A stretch of 64,000 bases of DNA from Meandrina meandrites (Eukaryota > Cnidaria > Anthozoa > Scleractinia > Meandrinidae). The notes beneath the pieces were generated by a model. It ran no database searches. It saw nothing but the letters and a program-made list of their open reading frames with translations, and was not told the DNA's origin. The DNA is taken from the NCBI GenBank assembly GCA_963693305.1, contig OY855914.1:10002403-10066402 (forward strand). Direction: 5' to 3'. Below, piece after piece: positions 32,263 to 42,900 of the stretch (positions are counted from its first letter, which is position 1; every line of letters starts with the position of its first letter). The position numbers and the translations under genes are program-made.

Positions 32263-32602
32263 CTGCGCTCACTCGTGAAATAGTTTTCAACACTCGAAGA
32301 GAAATTTCGTATCTCCTCGCGGCCATGTAATATCCTCTATAGATGTAAAGGGATTTATACATTGGAACCTTTAAATAACGCTACGGCACTTCACTGTTTC
32401 TTGGCTTTCAAACTAAGACCGGGTTCTTCGTTAATAGAGGGAATATAATTCTCAAAACAGAGATCAACATATTAAATTTGTCTTCAAATTGGCGGGCTAA
32501 ACAAGTGTTGAGAACAACAGATTCTAAAAGTTTACCCCCTCATTAGCTCTCATTTCTATTTTATTTAAAAAACAACCCCCCTCTTTTTCATTGATCTAAA
32601 CT

Positions 32603-32623
32603 CCCCCCCCCCCCCCCCCCCCA
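32603..32623. repeat. Poly-C tract
   Basis: A run of about 20 C on the plus strand followed by ATCCCC. One of six such G/C runs in the window. Confidence 0.9.
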
Positions 32624-32688
32624 TCCCCTTAGCCATAAATAACGAATAGTGCCTTACAGAACACGAATAGAAAGTAAATATATAGAGG

Positions 32689-32832
32689 ATATTACACGGT
32701 GGCGAGAAGATATGAATTTTATGTTCGAGTGGCAGAAACGATATCTCACGAGTGAGCGCAGCGAACGAGTGAGATGTCGTTTTTGCCACGAGAACATAAA
32801 ATTCATATCTTTGAGCCAACGTGTAATGTTCT
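32689..32832. repeat. Foldback element with about 68-bp arms
   Basis: Arms from GATATTACACG...ATATGAATTTTATGTTC inward to CTCACGAGTGAG-CGCAGCG. The same ATATCCTCTATAG-type edge is seen near 32,330. Non-coding. Confidence 0.8.
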
Positions 32833-33013
32833 TTTTATTATATGGAGACCAGATGTAATTGAAATTGCCGATTTTTATTTCCTTGTTTTTGAAAAATCGA
32901 GCAAGTTTTACAAATCACCGTTCGTCTTCACAGAAAATACAAAGCACCCGTGTCCAGGATATAGAAACACTAACTGAATTCCAATCAAACAAAATACATG
33001 AAATACTTGTCAA

Positions 33014-34372
33014 CTAAATATCGTAAGACGTAAAAACTGAAAACATCACTGACTTTGACTTGAATCCGATGCGGCAATGTCTTGACGGCCGATAGTTTTC
33101 AACTACTTTTGTTTTCTTCTTTACAACATCTTGCACTTTGTGAAATTCCTTGCGAAGAATTCTCTCTAAAAGCCTTGAAATCGTCAAGGTTTCCAATATC
33201 ATGTTCTCGTCCTTGAGTTTTTCGGAAAACTCATTCTTTCTCGTCGCTTAATTAAACAAATTGAACCTGCTTGTCGATGCTTGCTCACAACAAACCTGAA
33301 CGACACAAGAAACCAAGTTCATTCAGTTCATTCAACAAAGTAGAAAGGGCGCGAATCGTGACGTCAATGAACGATATGACACTCGCAAGCGTGTCATACG
33401 GAAAATACGCCACTCGGGTCCCGGATGGAGTGGCGTACGGATTCTACGAGTGGTTTAGTTCCCAGTAAAACACTCTCGTCCATATAATAAAGCGAAATAT
33501 TCTGTTTCGCAAATTTTACTGGCGCGCTCCGCGTATTAAAAACCATTAACTTAAAGGCGAAAGCTGTGTTTTTGCACAAAGATGGGACCAAATGTTAGAA
33601 CCGAATGGAGCAATCACACACCACGAATTATAAATTCACTGACCTAAAATAAAGTTTGACAGACTGACTTACCTGGCGACCTCCTTATATGACTGTTTAA
33701 TGAATGATCCATGATGTGATAGCCCGGGCATTATACATGCGTTTCTTGAGTACGACTTTAAAACTGAACTAAAACAAACATGCACAGCATTTCGACGGAT
33801 TGCGCGCAGTTGAGCGCTTGCTTAGTGCTGCAGAACGAGTGTCCTCGCATCGGACAACAAAACAATTCATCTTCCCTGTACAAATGAAAGGTACGAACTA
33901 TCTGTAATATGTCGAAACATTTTTAGCATTTTGAACGGCTTTCTGTATTGAAGGCGCCGGTGTCGCCGCAACTCTCGGCTGCAACTCACCATAATTTCCA
34001 CTCTGCCAATCCACATGATCGTTCGATAGAACCAAGAAATGATCACCTTGTATAAAGCGAAAACTGTTGCTTAGAGCATCTTCTATCTTAAAAGGTCGAA
34101 ATGCGTATGCGACATCAAAATGGCTAGAAATGATTCCTTACTAGATGAGCTTCTTCTGCCTCTCCTGAATTGCCGCTAAAGCGAATTCGCCGCGAACATT
34201 GTAATTTATTCTGCCGCCAGAATGGAAATTGATCCGCGTAACACCCTGCGTGACACTGGTGATGACAAGATGACCCAAATGCTATTGACAGATTATAACA
34301 CTTTCGGTAACCACAACCTAATCTTCTTAAGAATTCAGGAACTTACAGTTGACGCCGCTTGCGTCCCCTCAT
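33014..34372 (-). CDS. Nested small gene, 158 residues, SH3-like plus helical tail
   Basis: A four-exon prediction on the minus strand: exon 1 34,372-34,347 (ATG, 'MRGRKRRQ', GTAAGT); exon 2 34,123-33,990 (TAG acceptor, GTGAGT); exon 3 33,763-33,673 (CAG acceptor, GTAAGT); exon 4 33,239-33,014 (GAG acceptor, stop). Lengths 26, 134, 91 and 226 keep one open frame of 477 bases. Exon 2 encodes 'DVAYAFRPFKIEDALSNSFR' and 'FIQGDHFLVLSNDHVDWQSG', with the spacing of an SH3 fold (ALYxF-like start, F..GD.., ..DW). Exon 4 begins 'KNEFSEKLKDENMILETLTI' and is strongly helical and basic. I know no named homologue. The weakest point is the GAG acceptor of exon 4. It is nested in an intron of the CUB-LRR gene on the same strand. 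Confidence 0.5.
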
Positions 34373-35028
34373 GAAATATTGTAATTATCTTGTCGAGGGG
34401 GACAGATTCTCTAGTAATGTTACTGGTGCAAGTTACACCATTAATAATACATATGCAAAAATTTCAGCAAGCTCATTGGCTGAGAGCACGTCAATTAATC
34501 CCAAACAGTGCAGAAAGTTGAAATTGAGTGCAAAAAGATGAAATTGAGTGCAGAAAGTTGAAATTAAGTTGATTGACAGGAAAGTAGCGGCCGTTGTCGG
34601 AGGGTTTGAAGGGAACAAAAACATCAATTAATGCAAAGTTAGACCGATTTAACGAAAATTATCAGTGTATAAGCTAATATACTAGCAACTGGACGTTTGT
34701 GCAGCACAAAATAGGCTCTACGAAACTACAGAAGGCTACCAATCGAGGATTTTCTTTCGCGTCAGCTCGTAAAGAAGGAAGATTATCGAGAAGATTACAA
34801 GCCTGAATTGAATTCGCACATTTCAGCTCTTTCCCATGTAACTGAATGATGATAAAAGCACCTGATAATGCATTACAGAGAGCTTTAAAATTCCGTAGCA
34901 GTATTTGGATTTACAAAGCCTGGCAACTCCGTAATGTTTTAACAACGATTCGGAAAGGTAAGCGACCGAACACACCTTGTTTGTCATCCACTTGCAGAGA
35001 AATTTTTGTATGTGTATTATTAACAAGT
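34373..35028. other. Upstream region of the nested gene
   Basis: Contains a doubled AGTGCAGAAAGTTGAAATTGA-type motif (about 34,508-34,565). No CpG-rich promoter or TATA context that I can assert. Confidence 0.35.
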
Positions 35029-35175
35029 AATCACATGATTTTTCTCGTGCAATTTGGGATAAATCAGCACTCGTAAATTTTCCAAAGACTACAAATTGCA
35101 CTCGCCCTTCGGGCTCGTGCGATTTTATTAGCCTCGTGCTGATTTATCCCAAATTGCACTCGAAATCATGTGATT
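35029..35175. repeat. Foldback element next to the Penelope fragment
   Basis: Arms AATCACATGATTTTTCTCGT and TTGGGATAAATCAGCAC (35,029-35,070) are repeated inverted at 35,136-35,175. The centre holds a smaller hairpin (CTCGCCCTTCGGGCTCG). The right edge abuts the first codons of the GIY-YIG fragment. Confidence 0.8.
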
Positions 35176-35568
35176 TCCTATACTAATCACCAGTTGGACT
35201 GTAATGCTAGAAATGTTGTGTATCTATTTAATTGCAAGGTTTGTGGTTTACAGTATGTCGGCTCCACTACCACTAAGTTTAGGCTAAGATTTAATAACCA
35301 TAAGAGCCGGCTTAGAGCTCACTCCAAGATGTCACCTGCCAATAAGAAAACTGATGACCTTATTTATAAACATTTTTTTAGCAACGGACATCAGGGACTA
35401 CAAGATCTCAATGTACAACTGATAGATAGGGTAAACAGAAAGGAAAATCTAATAGACAAAGAAGGACAGTGGGCGCATCGGCTTCGCTCCTTGAGACCCA
35501 GCGGTCTCAATGAGAGCAACTTCTTCTACAGCCAGAATCGCGGAGAACGTTTACATACCACTTATTAA
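35176..35568 (+). pseudogene. Penelope-like element, GIY-YIG endonuclease fragment
   Basis: A 5'-truncated end of a Penelope-like retroelement. It reads 'NARNVVYLFNCKVCGLQYVG' then 'STTTKFRLRFNNHKSRLRAH', the GIY-YIG endonuclease core with the invariant R and N-N-H-K, then 'EGQWAHRLRSLRPSGLNE' (the E of the nuclease). The RT half is missing. A foldback element interrupts the copy after the stop, and the 3' part with a hammerhead-like motif follows at 36,197. Confidence 0.85.
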
Positions 35569-36014
35569 CCGAGAGTGAGATCATTACAGGGAAATCTCAG
35601 ACCGTGGCCTTGATGTATTGACCGAGCGATAACGAGGTCAATACATCAAGGCCGAGGTCTGAGATTTCCCTGTAATGATCGAACGGACGAGGTTAATAAG
35701 TTATTTATTATATGGCCTTTTTAGCGCTGAAAAAAGGGAAACGCTTTTCAATATCTGCTTGCGTGCAAGAGGTCATTCGGGGCCATGCGATGGAAACCAG
35801 ACGAAACGGTTTCTTTGACAATGAGGCAATTTTTGTCTTCATTACGCCAAGATCTGGGGCAAATTTAACCACTTTAATTTTCACAAAACAAACTGACCTG
35901 TGTTTACAAGTGTTTGACCCTTAAAAAGTTATAAAAAGCTAAGGCAAGAAGAAAATCTTGCCCGCTCATCAGCCAATCAGAGCGCGCGTACTATTGTAGC
36001 CATATAATAAGTAA
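35561..36014. mobile_element. Foldback insertion in the Penelope 3' region
   Basis: Arms of about 63 bp (35,561-35,623 and 35,636-35,700) with CATTACAGGGAAATCTCAGA are nearly perfect. A second match links TTATTATATGGC (35,705-35,716) with its complement near 35,998-36,012. The insertion may therefore extend to about 36,014. Confidence 0.6.
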
Positions 36015-36196
36015 TTAGAATTCCCTTTAGTGAATTTCTTTATAATTAACTCTCTATATGCGCGCTAGCTCAATGTTTTCGCGCGGGTTTAGTGTTAATT
36101 CAAATTTGTAGCCGTTACCGTGTATTTAGCGCGTGCTCTGTATATAGTTTAAATTTGTAACGTATTGTATAATGGCGTGTTACGCGTTTTTCAGTA

Positions 36197-36242
36197 ATTC
36201 ACCCTGAGGAAGGCCGGTAAACCGGCCGAAATATAGGTGATT
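36197..36242 (+). ncRNA. Hammerhead-like ribozyme motif, plus-strand Penelope copy
   Basis: Stem I TCACC (36,199-36,203), core CTGAGGA (36,204-36,210), one extra A, stem II GGCCGG-TAAA-CCGGCC, GAAA (36,228-36,231), mini stem III (ATAT), cleavage base A at 36,235, then GGTGA pairing with stem I. It lies downstream of the GIY-YIG fragment in the same direction, where Penelope-like pseudo-LTRs carry hammerheads. The extra A after the core is shared with the other two copies. Confidence 0.65.
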
Positions 36243-36543
36243 GTAAAAAGTGTTCATAACTTCATCTGTGTCAATTTTTATTTGAACTTGAAGCAAGATC
36301 TATAAATACAAAAGATGCGTGTGAAAAATTATATATATATATATAGAAAATCAGATGTGTGTCTTCATTTGTGACAATTATATAGAGATATAGATATTTG
36401 AAGGTGCGTCCTGAGCCAACGGAGATGGTTTGCCAGGAGGATCCCGTAGAGATTCGCAGTCCAAACCTTGGCATTGGTAATAAGAGAAATTAAAGAGAAA
36501 ATCCAAGGACGGACAACTTCTGGCTAAGGTGACATAGAAACTT

Positions 36544-36584
36544 TACTAAAAACGTTTCGGTTGTACGACCTTCATCAGTTTACA
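36544..36584 (-). ncRNA. Hammerhead-like ribozyme motif, minus-strand Penelope copy
   Basis: Minus strand: AAA of stem I, core CTGATGA (36,572-36,578), extra A, stem II GGT-CGTACA-ACC, GAAA (36,555-36,558), self-complementary ACGT, cleavage base T at 36,551, then TTTA of stem I. It is the 3' region of the minus-strand Penelope copy at 37,456-38,815. Confidence 0.62.
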
Positions 36585-36778
36585 GCGCGTGGATTGAATG
36601 TTTAAAATGGTTCTTAAATACAAATTCCATGCAAAGTCCTTCGGGGATTACATAATTTTACAGAGTCAAGTATAAAATTGTTAAAAAAAAATGAATGCTA
36701 CCCTAATTAAAATATAGTGTAACGTAATAATAAAAGAAATGCTTACGGAATGAGACAAAAAGTAGTCTAATAACATTT

Positions 36779-37030
36779 AAAAACAAAAAAAATATTTACG
36801 ACGTAAGACATAGCGGTCAAAAATGATGTAATACTAACAAACGCCAATTTCACTTCAAGATACTCCTATGTTCAACTACATTACGAAGCACAATGCAGTC
36901 GGAAAAGCAAAATAAAGATTTTAATCTTTATTTACATCGGAGTATCTTAAAGTGCAATTGGCGTTTGTCAGTATTACATCATTTTTGACCGCTATGGTTT
37001 ACGTCGTAAATATTTTTTTGTTTTTAGTTG
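36779..37030. repeat. Foldback element with about 100-bp arms
   Basis: Arms from AACAAAAAAAATATTTACGA through GCGGTCAAAAATGATGTAAT to AAGATACTCC, inverted at about 36,940-37,030. It is inserted between the hammerhead-like motif and the endonuclease of the minus-strand Penelope copy. Confidence 0.75.
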
Positions 37031-37455
37031 TAATTAGACTACTTAAAAGGATTAATGGTGGAAAGATCAACCCGGGTATAACAAACTTCCCGCTGCGGGC
37101 CCCTGAATAAACTCGGCCAAACACAAGTCATAACAAATTCCCTGACTGGGACCCTTAAACAATAGTAATAAATTCCCCAGCCAGAGCCCTTGAATGCTTA
37201 AAAGCACGTAATAAATAACAAGATCCCACAATGGGATTTCTGAACGCCCGAATTAATTTTAACGGCACAAAATAAGGTGTGATGCTAATTAGGATATTAA
37301 CTGTAGTGGATTCGTTTTTTTGAATGGAATTCCTGCCTTTTGTTAAGTCCGTAGGGCGACAAAGTAAACAACTGCGCACTCCAGTAAGCTTCTTTAGTTA
37401 AAAGTGTGTTTTCCAAAAGAGTACGTGGATTGGCGTGAACAATTTGATCAATACA

Positions 37456-38815
37456 TTAAAATCCAAAGTCTTGTAAACCGTGCGGCCCGCTATTAAAATG
37501 TACAGCGACTTCGCAAGATTTTTTGTTAGTTAGCATGGAAGATTTATGATTTCTAAATCGGACTTTGAATTCTGTAGTGGTGGAGCCAATATACTGCAAC
37601 TGGCACTTTTTACAAGAGGCTAAATAAATTACATTTCTGGAGTGGCAGGTTAAGCGAGACCTAATGTAATATGATTTACCAGTTCTGTTGCTAGAAAATC
37701 TATTTGATTGCACAAGAAAATTATTACAGAGATCGCACCTAGTTTTGTCGCATTTAAAGCAGCCCTTCTCATTACTGTTACTTTTGTGTGAATCATTAGA
37801 ATTAAATTTCGAAGGTGCTAGAATTTCCTAAGATTTTTCGTCGTACGAAAAGATGGAATTATGGAATTTTTAGGAAAAAATTCCCTTAATTTTGGGTTTG
37901 ATTTCAAAAGATGTAAATGCTTTCTAATAATACCCCCGATGCTAGATAAATTAGGGTTGTAAGTAACGACAGGTCTAAGCAGATCTTTCCTAGGAATGGC
38001 AAGTGCTCTGGAAAACTGATCATTAACTAAAACTTAGCGAAATAGCCTTGATTTAATAGATAGCCTTTGTACTCTACCAGTCTATTAGCAAAGAAGTTAT
38101 CGTCCAAACAATTTCTACGTATTCTCGTAGCAACGCCAAAAGGAATTGCCTTAAGAACGTGTTTCGGATGGGCACTGGATGGTGGGAGGTACAAATGGCT
38201 ATCCATCGGTTTTGAATACACATCGGTTCTAATAAAGCCATCTACTAAAATGCAAAGTGAGGTCTAAAACGTGAAGACAGCTTTCAGAAGAGACTACTTC
38301 AAACTTAATTGTGGGATACAATGAGTTAATGTATTGTGTGAAAGTTTCCAAAGCAGGGAGGCCTTGCTGCCATAGATCAAAAACATCATCTCGGTACCTC
38401 CACCATAATGATGGTCTCAATGGACCGCAAAATTTCGCTTTAAAGTCGATCTCTCCCATTGCCAAATCCGCGTAGCTACACGCATTTTTGGGACCCATGC
38501 CGTTCCATGGATTTGTAAGAAAACTCTGTCCTTAAAAACTGAATGGTTACTCACCAGGGAAATATTAACTGCCTCTAGGATGCAATTTGTGGATGGTACT
38601 AGCGAATTTCTCGAATCTAGAGCCTAAGTTGTTATCTATGTTAGAAAACATAGAAACTGCGTCCCATGAAACTAGTAATGTACCTTCCGGGAAAGGGCCG
38701 GTCTTATTTAATTCTTCAATTCTATTGATTAGATCTGCGGTGTCTTTAATGAAAGATGGTAATTTACGGGTGACCGGCTGTAGGTAAAATTCCGTAAATT
38801 CCGACAACAAGAAGT
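37456..38815 (-). pseudogene. Penelope-like element, RT and GIY-YIG, decayed
   Basis: Reading on the minus strand: 'FYLQPVTRKLPSFIKDTADL' and 'LLVSWDAVSMFSNID' (RT motif A) at 38,810-38,565; 'MGPKNACSYADLAMGEID' and 'LWWRYRDDVFDLW' (motif C, RDD) at 38,498-38,229; 'HPKHVLKAIPFGVATRIRRN' at 38,221-38,027; then a Cys motif 'CFKCDKTRCDLC' near 37,730-37,770 and 'VIYLASCKKCQLQYIGSTTT' (GIY-YIG) at 37,713-37,456. Frames are broken between blocks and the N-terminus is missing. Its 5' end lies about 70 bp from the LRR cap exon. Confidence 0.85.
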
Positions 38816-38885
38816 GATAAGACGCAAGGGGTTACCTTCCTTGTGTGTTTTGATAAAGCTTATAGGCCCCATAAAACATACTTAC

Positions 38886-39003
38886 AGAGCTGGTACAATC
38901 CTTGGAAAGCATTTAATAATACCCAAGATTGAGACTATATCGCGACAGGAAAGTTTGTAGCCATCATGTCTTTCCCACTCAAAAGAACATCGAGGTCCGC
39001 AAT
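38886..39003 (-). CDS. LRR N-terminal cap exon
   Basis: A 118-bp exon, TAG acceptor, GTAAGT donor. It encodes 'CGPRCSFEWERHDGYKLSC' then 'RDIVSILGIIKCFPRIVPA', a cysteine-containing cap of the kind placed before LRR arrays. It begins with two bases (phase 1 in) and ends with two (phase 2 out), which converts the CUB phase to the LRR phase. This phase step supports joining the CUB and LRR blocks in one gene. Confidence 0.8.
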
Positions 39004-39150
39004 CTAACAATCAAACGGACAGAAAAATAAACAAAAAAGGTTATCAGTGTAATCGTTGTAACGTTGCAAATAATGTCTCATTAAGAAAAGCATGCGAAAC
39101 CTGGTCAGTCAGCTGGCTGTCTTATTTTCCAAGATGTCGTTATCACTTAC

Positions 39151-39320
39151 CACTAACAAAAGTGAAAGATATCATGAATCCCCTTGCTTGAGTAGTGTGG
39201 TCTGTGTAGAATTCTAATAGAGCAAACTGTCCACCCGCTAAAACTTCTGTCCCAGAAATCGAACCACAGAAAACGCCAAGAATATTTCCATTACCATTGC
39301 TAATCTTCAAATAGTCGTTT
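39151..39320 (-). CDS. CUB6, B exon
   Basis: A 170-bp exon, CAG acceptor, GTAAGT donor. It encodes 'NDYLKISNGNGNILGVFCGS' and 'LEFYTDHTTQARGFMISFTF', the second half of a CUB domain with its fourth cysteine. It is the most divergent CUB half and the closest to the LRR cap (147-bp intron). Its A exon is 14 kb upstream because the ISL2EU-type transposon sits in between. Confidence 0.85.
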
Positions 39321-39934
39321 CTGTGAAGAAACAATTATTTATGCTTAGGCGAATTGTGCAGTTTCCACAAGCACCTTTTCTGGAAACGTAATAATTTACT
39401 TGAGTTAGGGCAAAACAATCCATTTTGGATGGAAATGTCTAAAAAGTAAGAAAAGTAGCTGAAGTTAAGACATATCAGGCCAAGACAACTTAAGTTAAGC
39501 TTCAGAAAAATTGATGTTTGAGGAGACAATTTTCACACCTCAGGTGACAAACCCCATTTGAATACAAGCATCAGGAGTTCTGACTTCCTGTTGGATCACA
39601 CGGCATTGTGGGAAGGCGGGCTCAGGAAAGTGGGCATCGACTTGCAGCGTCGCCATATTGGATTACATCGAGTGGCCCTGCTAAAGTGACCTTTCGCGCA
39701 AAGAAACCATCCTTTTGAGCCGAATTTATACACGTACTGGTATATAGAAAACCAAATCAAAGATATTTTAAAGGTAAGCTATTGTTTCATTACTTTTTGG
39801 CAACGATTTTAGGTTGCAGAGTGTAATCATACGTCAGTCGAGAGTGTAGTCGATTTGAAATGCTACGAGTATGATTTTGCTTATTTTATACTAAGACTTA
39901 TGAGCCAATGTTACCAACGGTCAGACAAAAGACG

Positions 39935-42900
39935 GCAAGTGTCGAAAAATGGATTTCGCTTATATTCTTACCATAGGTAGGTCTTTGTGAGAAACAAATA
40001 CCAGTATACTTAGTTTGGCTGAATATCGATTTGTTTTCGAGAAAATCGATAATCCTTGAAAACCGCCATATTGCCACTTTCGGAGCTCAAAATTTATGCC
40101 GAGTTTCGTAGCTTTGCGTGAAAAAATAAAGCACTCTGTAAGGAAAATACCGGCCAAATGTTGTAGAATGACATCAAATAAGTACGTGGAAAGCAATTTT
40201 TGTCCTTCGTGCCCTTTTATTTACAAAATATAATTAAATTTATTTGACAACCTTTTAATAGGGTTCAAAATTGCTCAAACTTATCGTCTAATTTAAGTAT
40301 GTGCGAAGCGAAATAATTGGTCAAAAATTCGGTATTTGCAAGTCAAAGGACTGTTCTTTACGACGTTAGAAGGATTAGCTGGGGAAATGATTTCGTGCGA
40401 TGTTTTCGAATTTCGAAGTTGCCTAAAATTCGTCAATTAGTAATCGTGGAGATACCGCCGTTTATGTAAACATTTCACGCAAAGGTTGAATTCTTCCCGA
40501 CGCGAACTTAACTGTGTCTAATAAAAACGTAGACATGCTTACCTTGATGTTGCTGAAGCATTTTAAGCGTTGTATTCTTCATTCACGATAAAACCCAAGC
40601 CCGCGGTGAAGTTAGTTAAACGATTTTCTTGACGCCATGTGTGTCATTAATTTCCTCGTCTTGAAGTGAATCTCTTTTTCATTCGTTCTTGAAAACACTC
40701 CAGTCTCAAGTGATCAACGTAACAGCCATGCATAGTATTTTTGCTTTAAATCAGCTTCGAACTGAGAAGCAGAGGAAGATAAACCGGTTCAGGAGACAAA
40801 CCGTCATTTCAAAAACCGCCATTTGTCCCGAGGCAGCTAATTTATTCACAAGGACAATTTCACCTGAAATTGACAACCACTGCCGTGACAAAGTAAGAAG
40901 CAAGCACCGTACCTTTTTGGTATCTGGTTAAGGTATTTTGTTGTTATTATTTTAATTTGAGCTTAAAATTGCACACAGTTGGACTGACCAGAAAAAGAAA
41001 TTTAAGTCAGTTCAAATAGACCACCGTTTGCAAAATGGTTGCGTGTAAACGCCTTTTACTTCCGTGCCGGAAGTGCTTCGCTTTTCCTTATCCAATTTAT
41101 ATCGTTATTTTCCAAGATCTTCCTTTTTAGATTATAGCAACAAAGAGAAAAAAAAAGCTTTATTGCTGCCGTTTGATCACTCTACAGTCAATATTCAAGA
41201 ATCATCCCGTGGAGTCCAGCCTGAATAAGTTTTTGAATAGGGGGATGCAGTGGGAGGGTGCCCAACATCAACACCCTGGTCATTAGCCTTGTAATTCAGT
41301 GATGCACCATAGATGCGAAACACTTTAAATAACGAATACGTGTAGTCTGTGAGTCGTGAGTTGACATATTTCACGTTAGACGGATTGTCACTGACTCTTT
41401 ACATTGTTTCGTAGACGTTTCGGCTATAAATACTTAAGTCTAATAAATGCGAGTTCGTTGTTGCGCGCTATTTGAATGTATCGCGAGGGTTGCGCGGCTG
41501 ACCGTAAGCGCTAATGGGGATACGAAAGAAGGGCAATGTGTTAAGTCGTAACAGCGATATTTTTCACTTCAACAACAACTGTGGCAAACATAAGTGAAAA
41601 ACGACAAGGCGATGACCTTGTATGCAACAAGGTTAGAGCATTGTGCTGGTGTTGCTCGGGAAGTCGCTGGGAACGTTTCCAGTAAAATATTTAAGATCGA
41701 TCCTGCCTGATATGCGAGACTTTTGCAACTCACTGGAAATGGATGTGTTCACTCTTTCAGGGAAGCGAAAGCAACCATTAATTCAGCTACAAGACACTGA
41801 CAAGAGAATTTTGTAGTCAGATGTAGTCTGTGCAAAGGAAATAAATGAGGTAAATTCAGGCCCTTAGGGTGGATTCTGTTGACGGGCGGTTCTTTTTTGT
41901 TTTGGGAGGTATTTTAGCCCCGGAGGCGCTTGCACGAGTTCCGAAGGAACGAGCCTCTGTTGGGTCTTCGTGCTTGCCCTCCCAGAAAATTTTGCAAATT
42001 TGGGTTCTCTCAAGTGCCATTTCCTGCATTTTTACATCATTTCTGAGGTGGGGTGCATTTTCATCTACATTTATTAAGTTGATAAAATCTTGTAAGACAT
42101 CACATCAACTATAAATAAAAGCCAAAATAAATACAAAATATGTACATATGCATAAATTACATAAAAGTGATATGTCAAAATAGCAGGATAATTAAATAAT
42201 AATTCTTAATTATTAATATTTGCCTTCAATATTAGCTGTTTGGAAAGTAATTTTCATACTAAAAAAATTCTGAAATGGTCAGAAATGAGTGTGTGCGTTT
42301 AGACAGTTTTAAAAACACAAAAATTAAAATAACATGCAGGGTGGATGAGTGGACAAGAAATCGAAAGAATGATGAATTATGATGAATTATTTGAAAACGA
42401 TTAACCAATCCAAAAGATTAGAACTTCTCACTATAGTGACCAACTGTTGCGGCTTCCTCTGATAATCCTGGCAAGGAAGGTAGTCGTCCGTGTAATCGAC
42501 CGGTCACAGTCTTTTGATTGTTTTGTGTAAATTTTTTATCTTTTCAACCCCCCCCCCCCCCCCCCCCCCCCGTCCCACCGTACGGGATTGGAATCAGATT
42601 CCCAAGCAGTCCTTTATACCCGGCAATTTTTAGGAGTATAATATTTGGCTGGTGATTGACCTTAAAGAAATCAGTGCAAGAATTAGCACAAAAGACGTCT
42701 ATCTATGTAATGAGCAATGCCAAGGAACCAAAACGCGTTTGGTTATAAATAATAGCATTTTGTTGTCGAGTTTTTGTATTTATGCTAATGATTATTTCAG
42801 TCGTGAAGTAAGCAAAACCTATTTAATATGCCAGCCCACCTGATTGGAACAGCTATAGCTCAGATCATTATTTCCTGTGATACCAAAAGAAACACTACCG

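Noticed and set aside
41869..42114. 81-residue frame in the loop of the giant inverted repeat
   Set aside because: No recognised motif and no extension on either side; probably chance.
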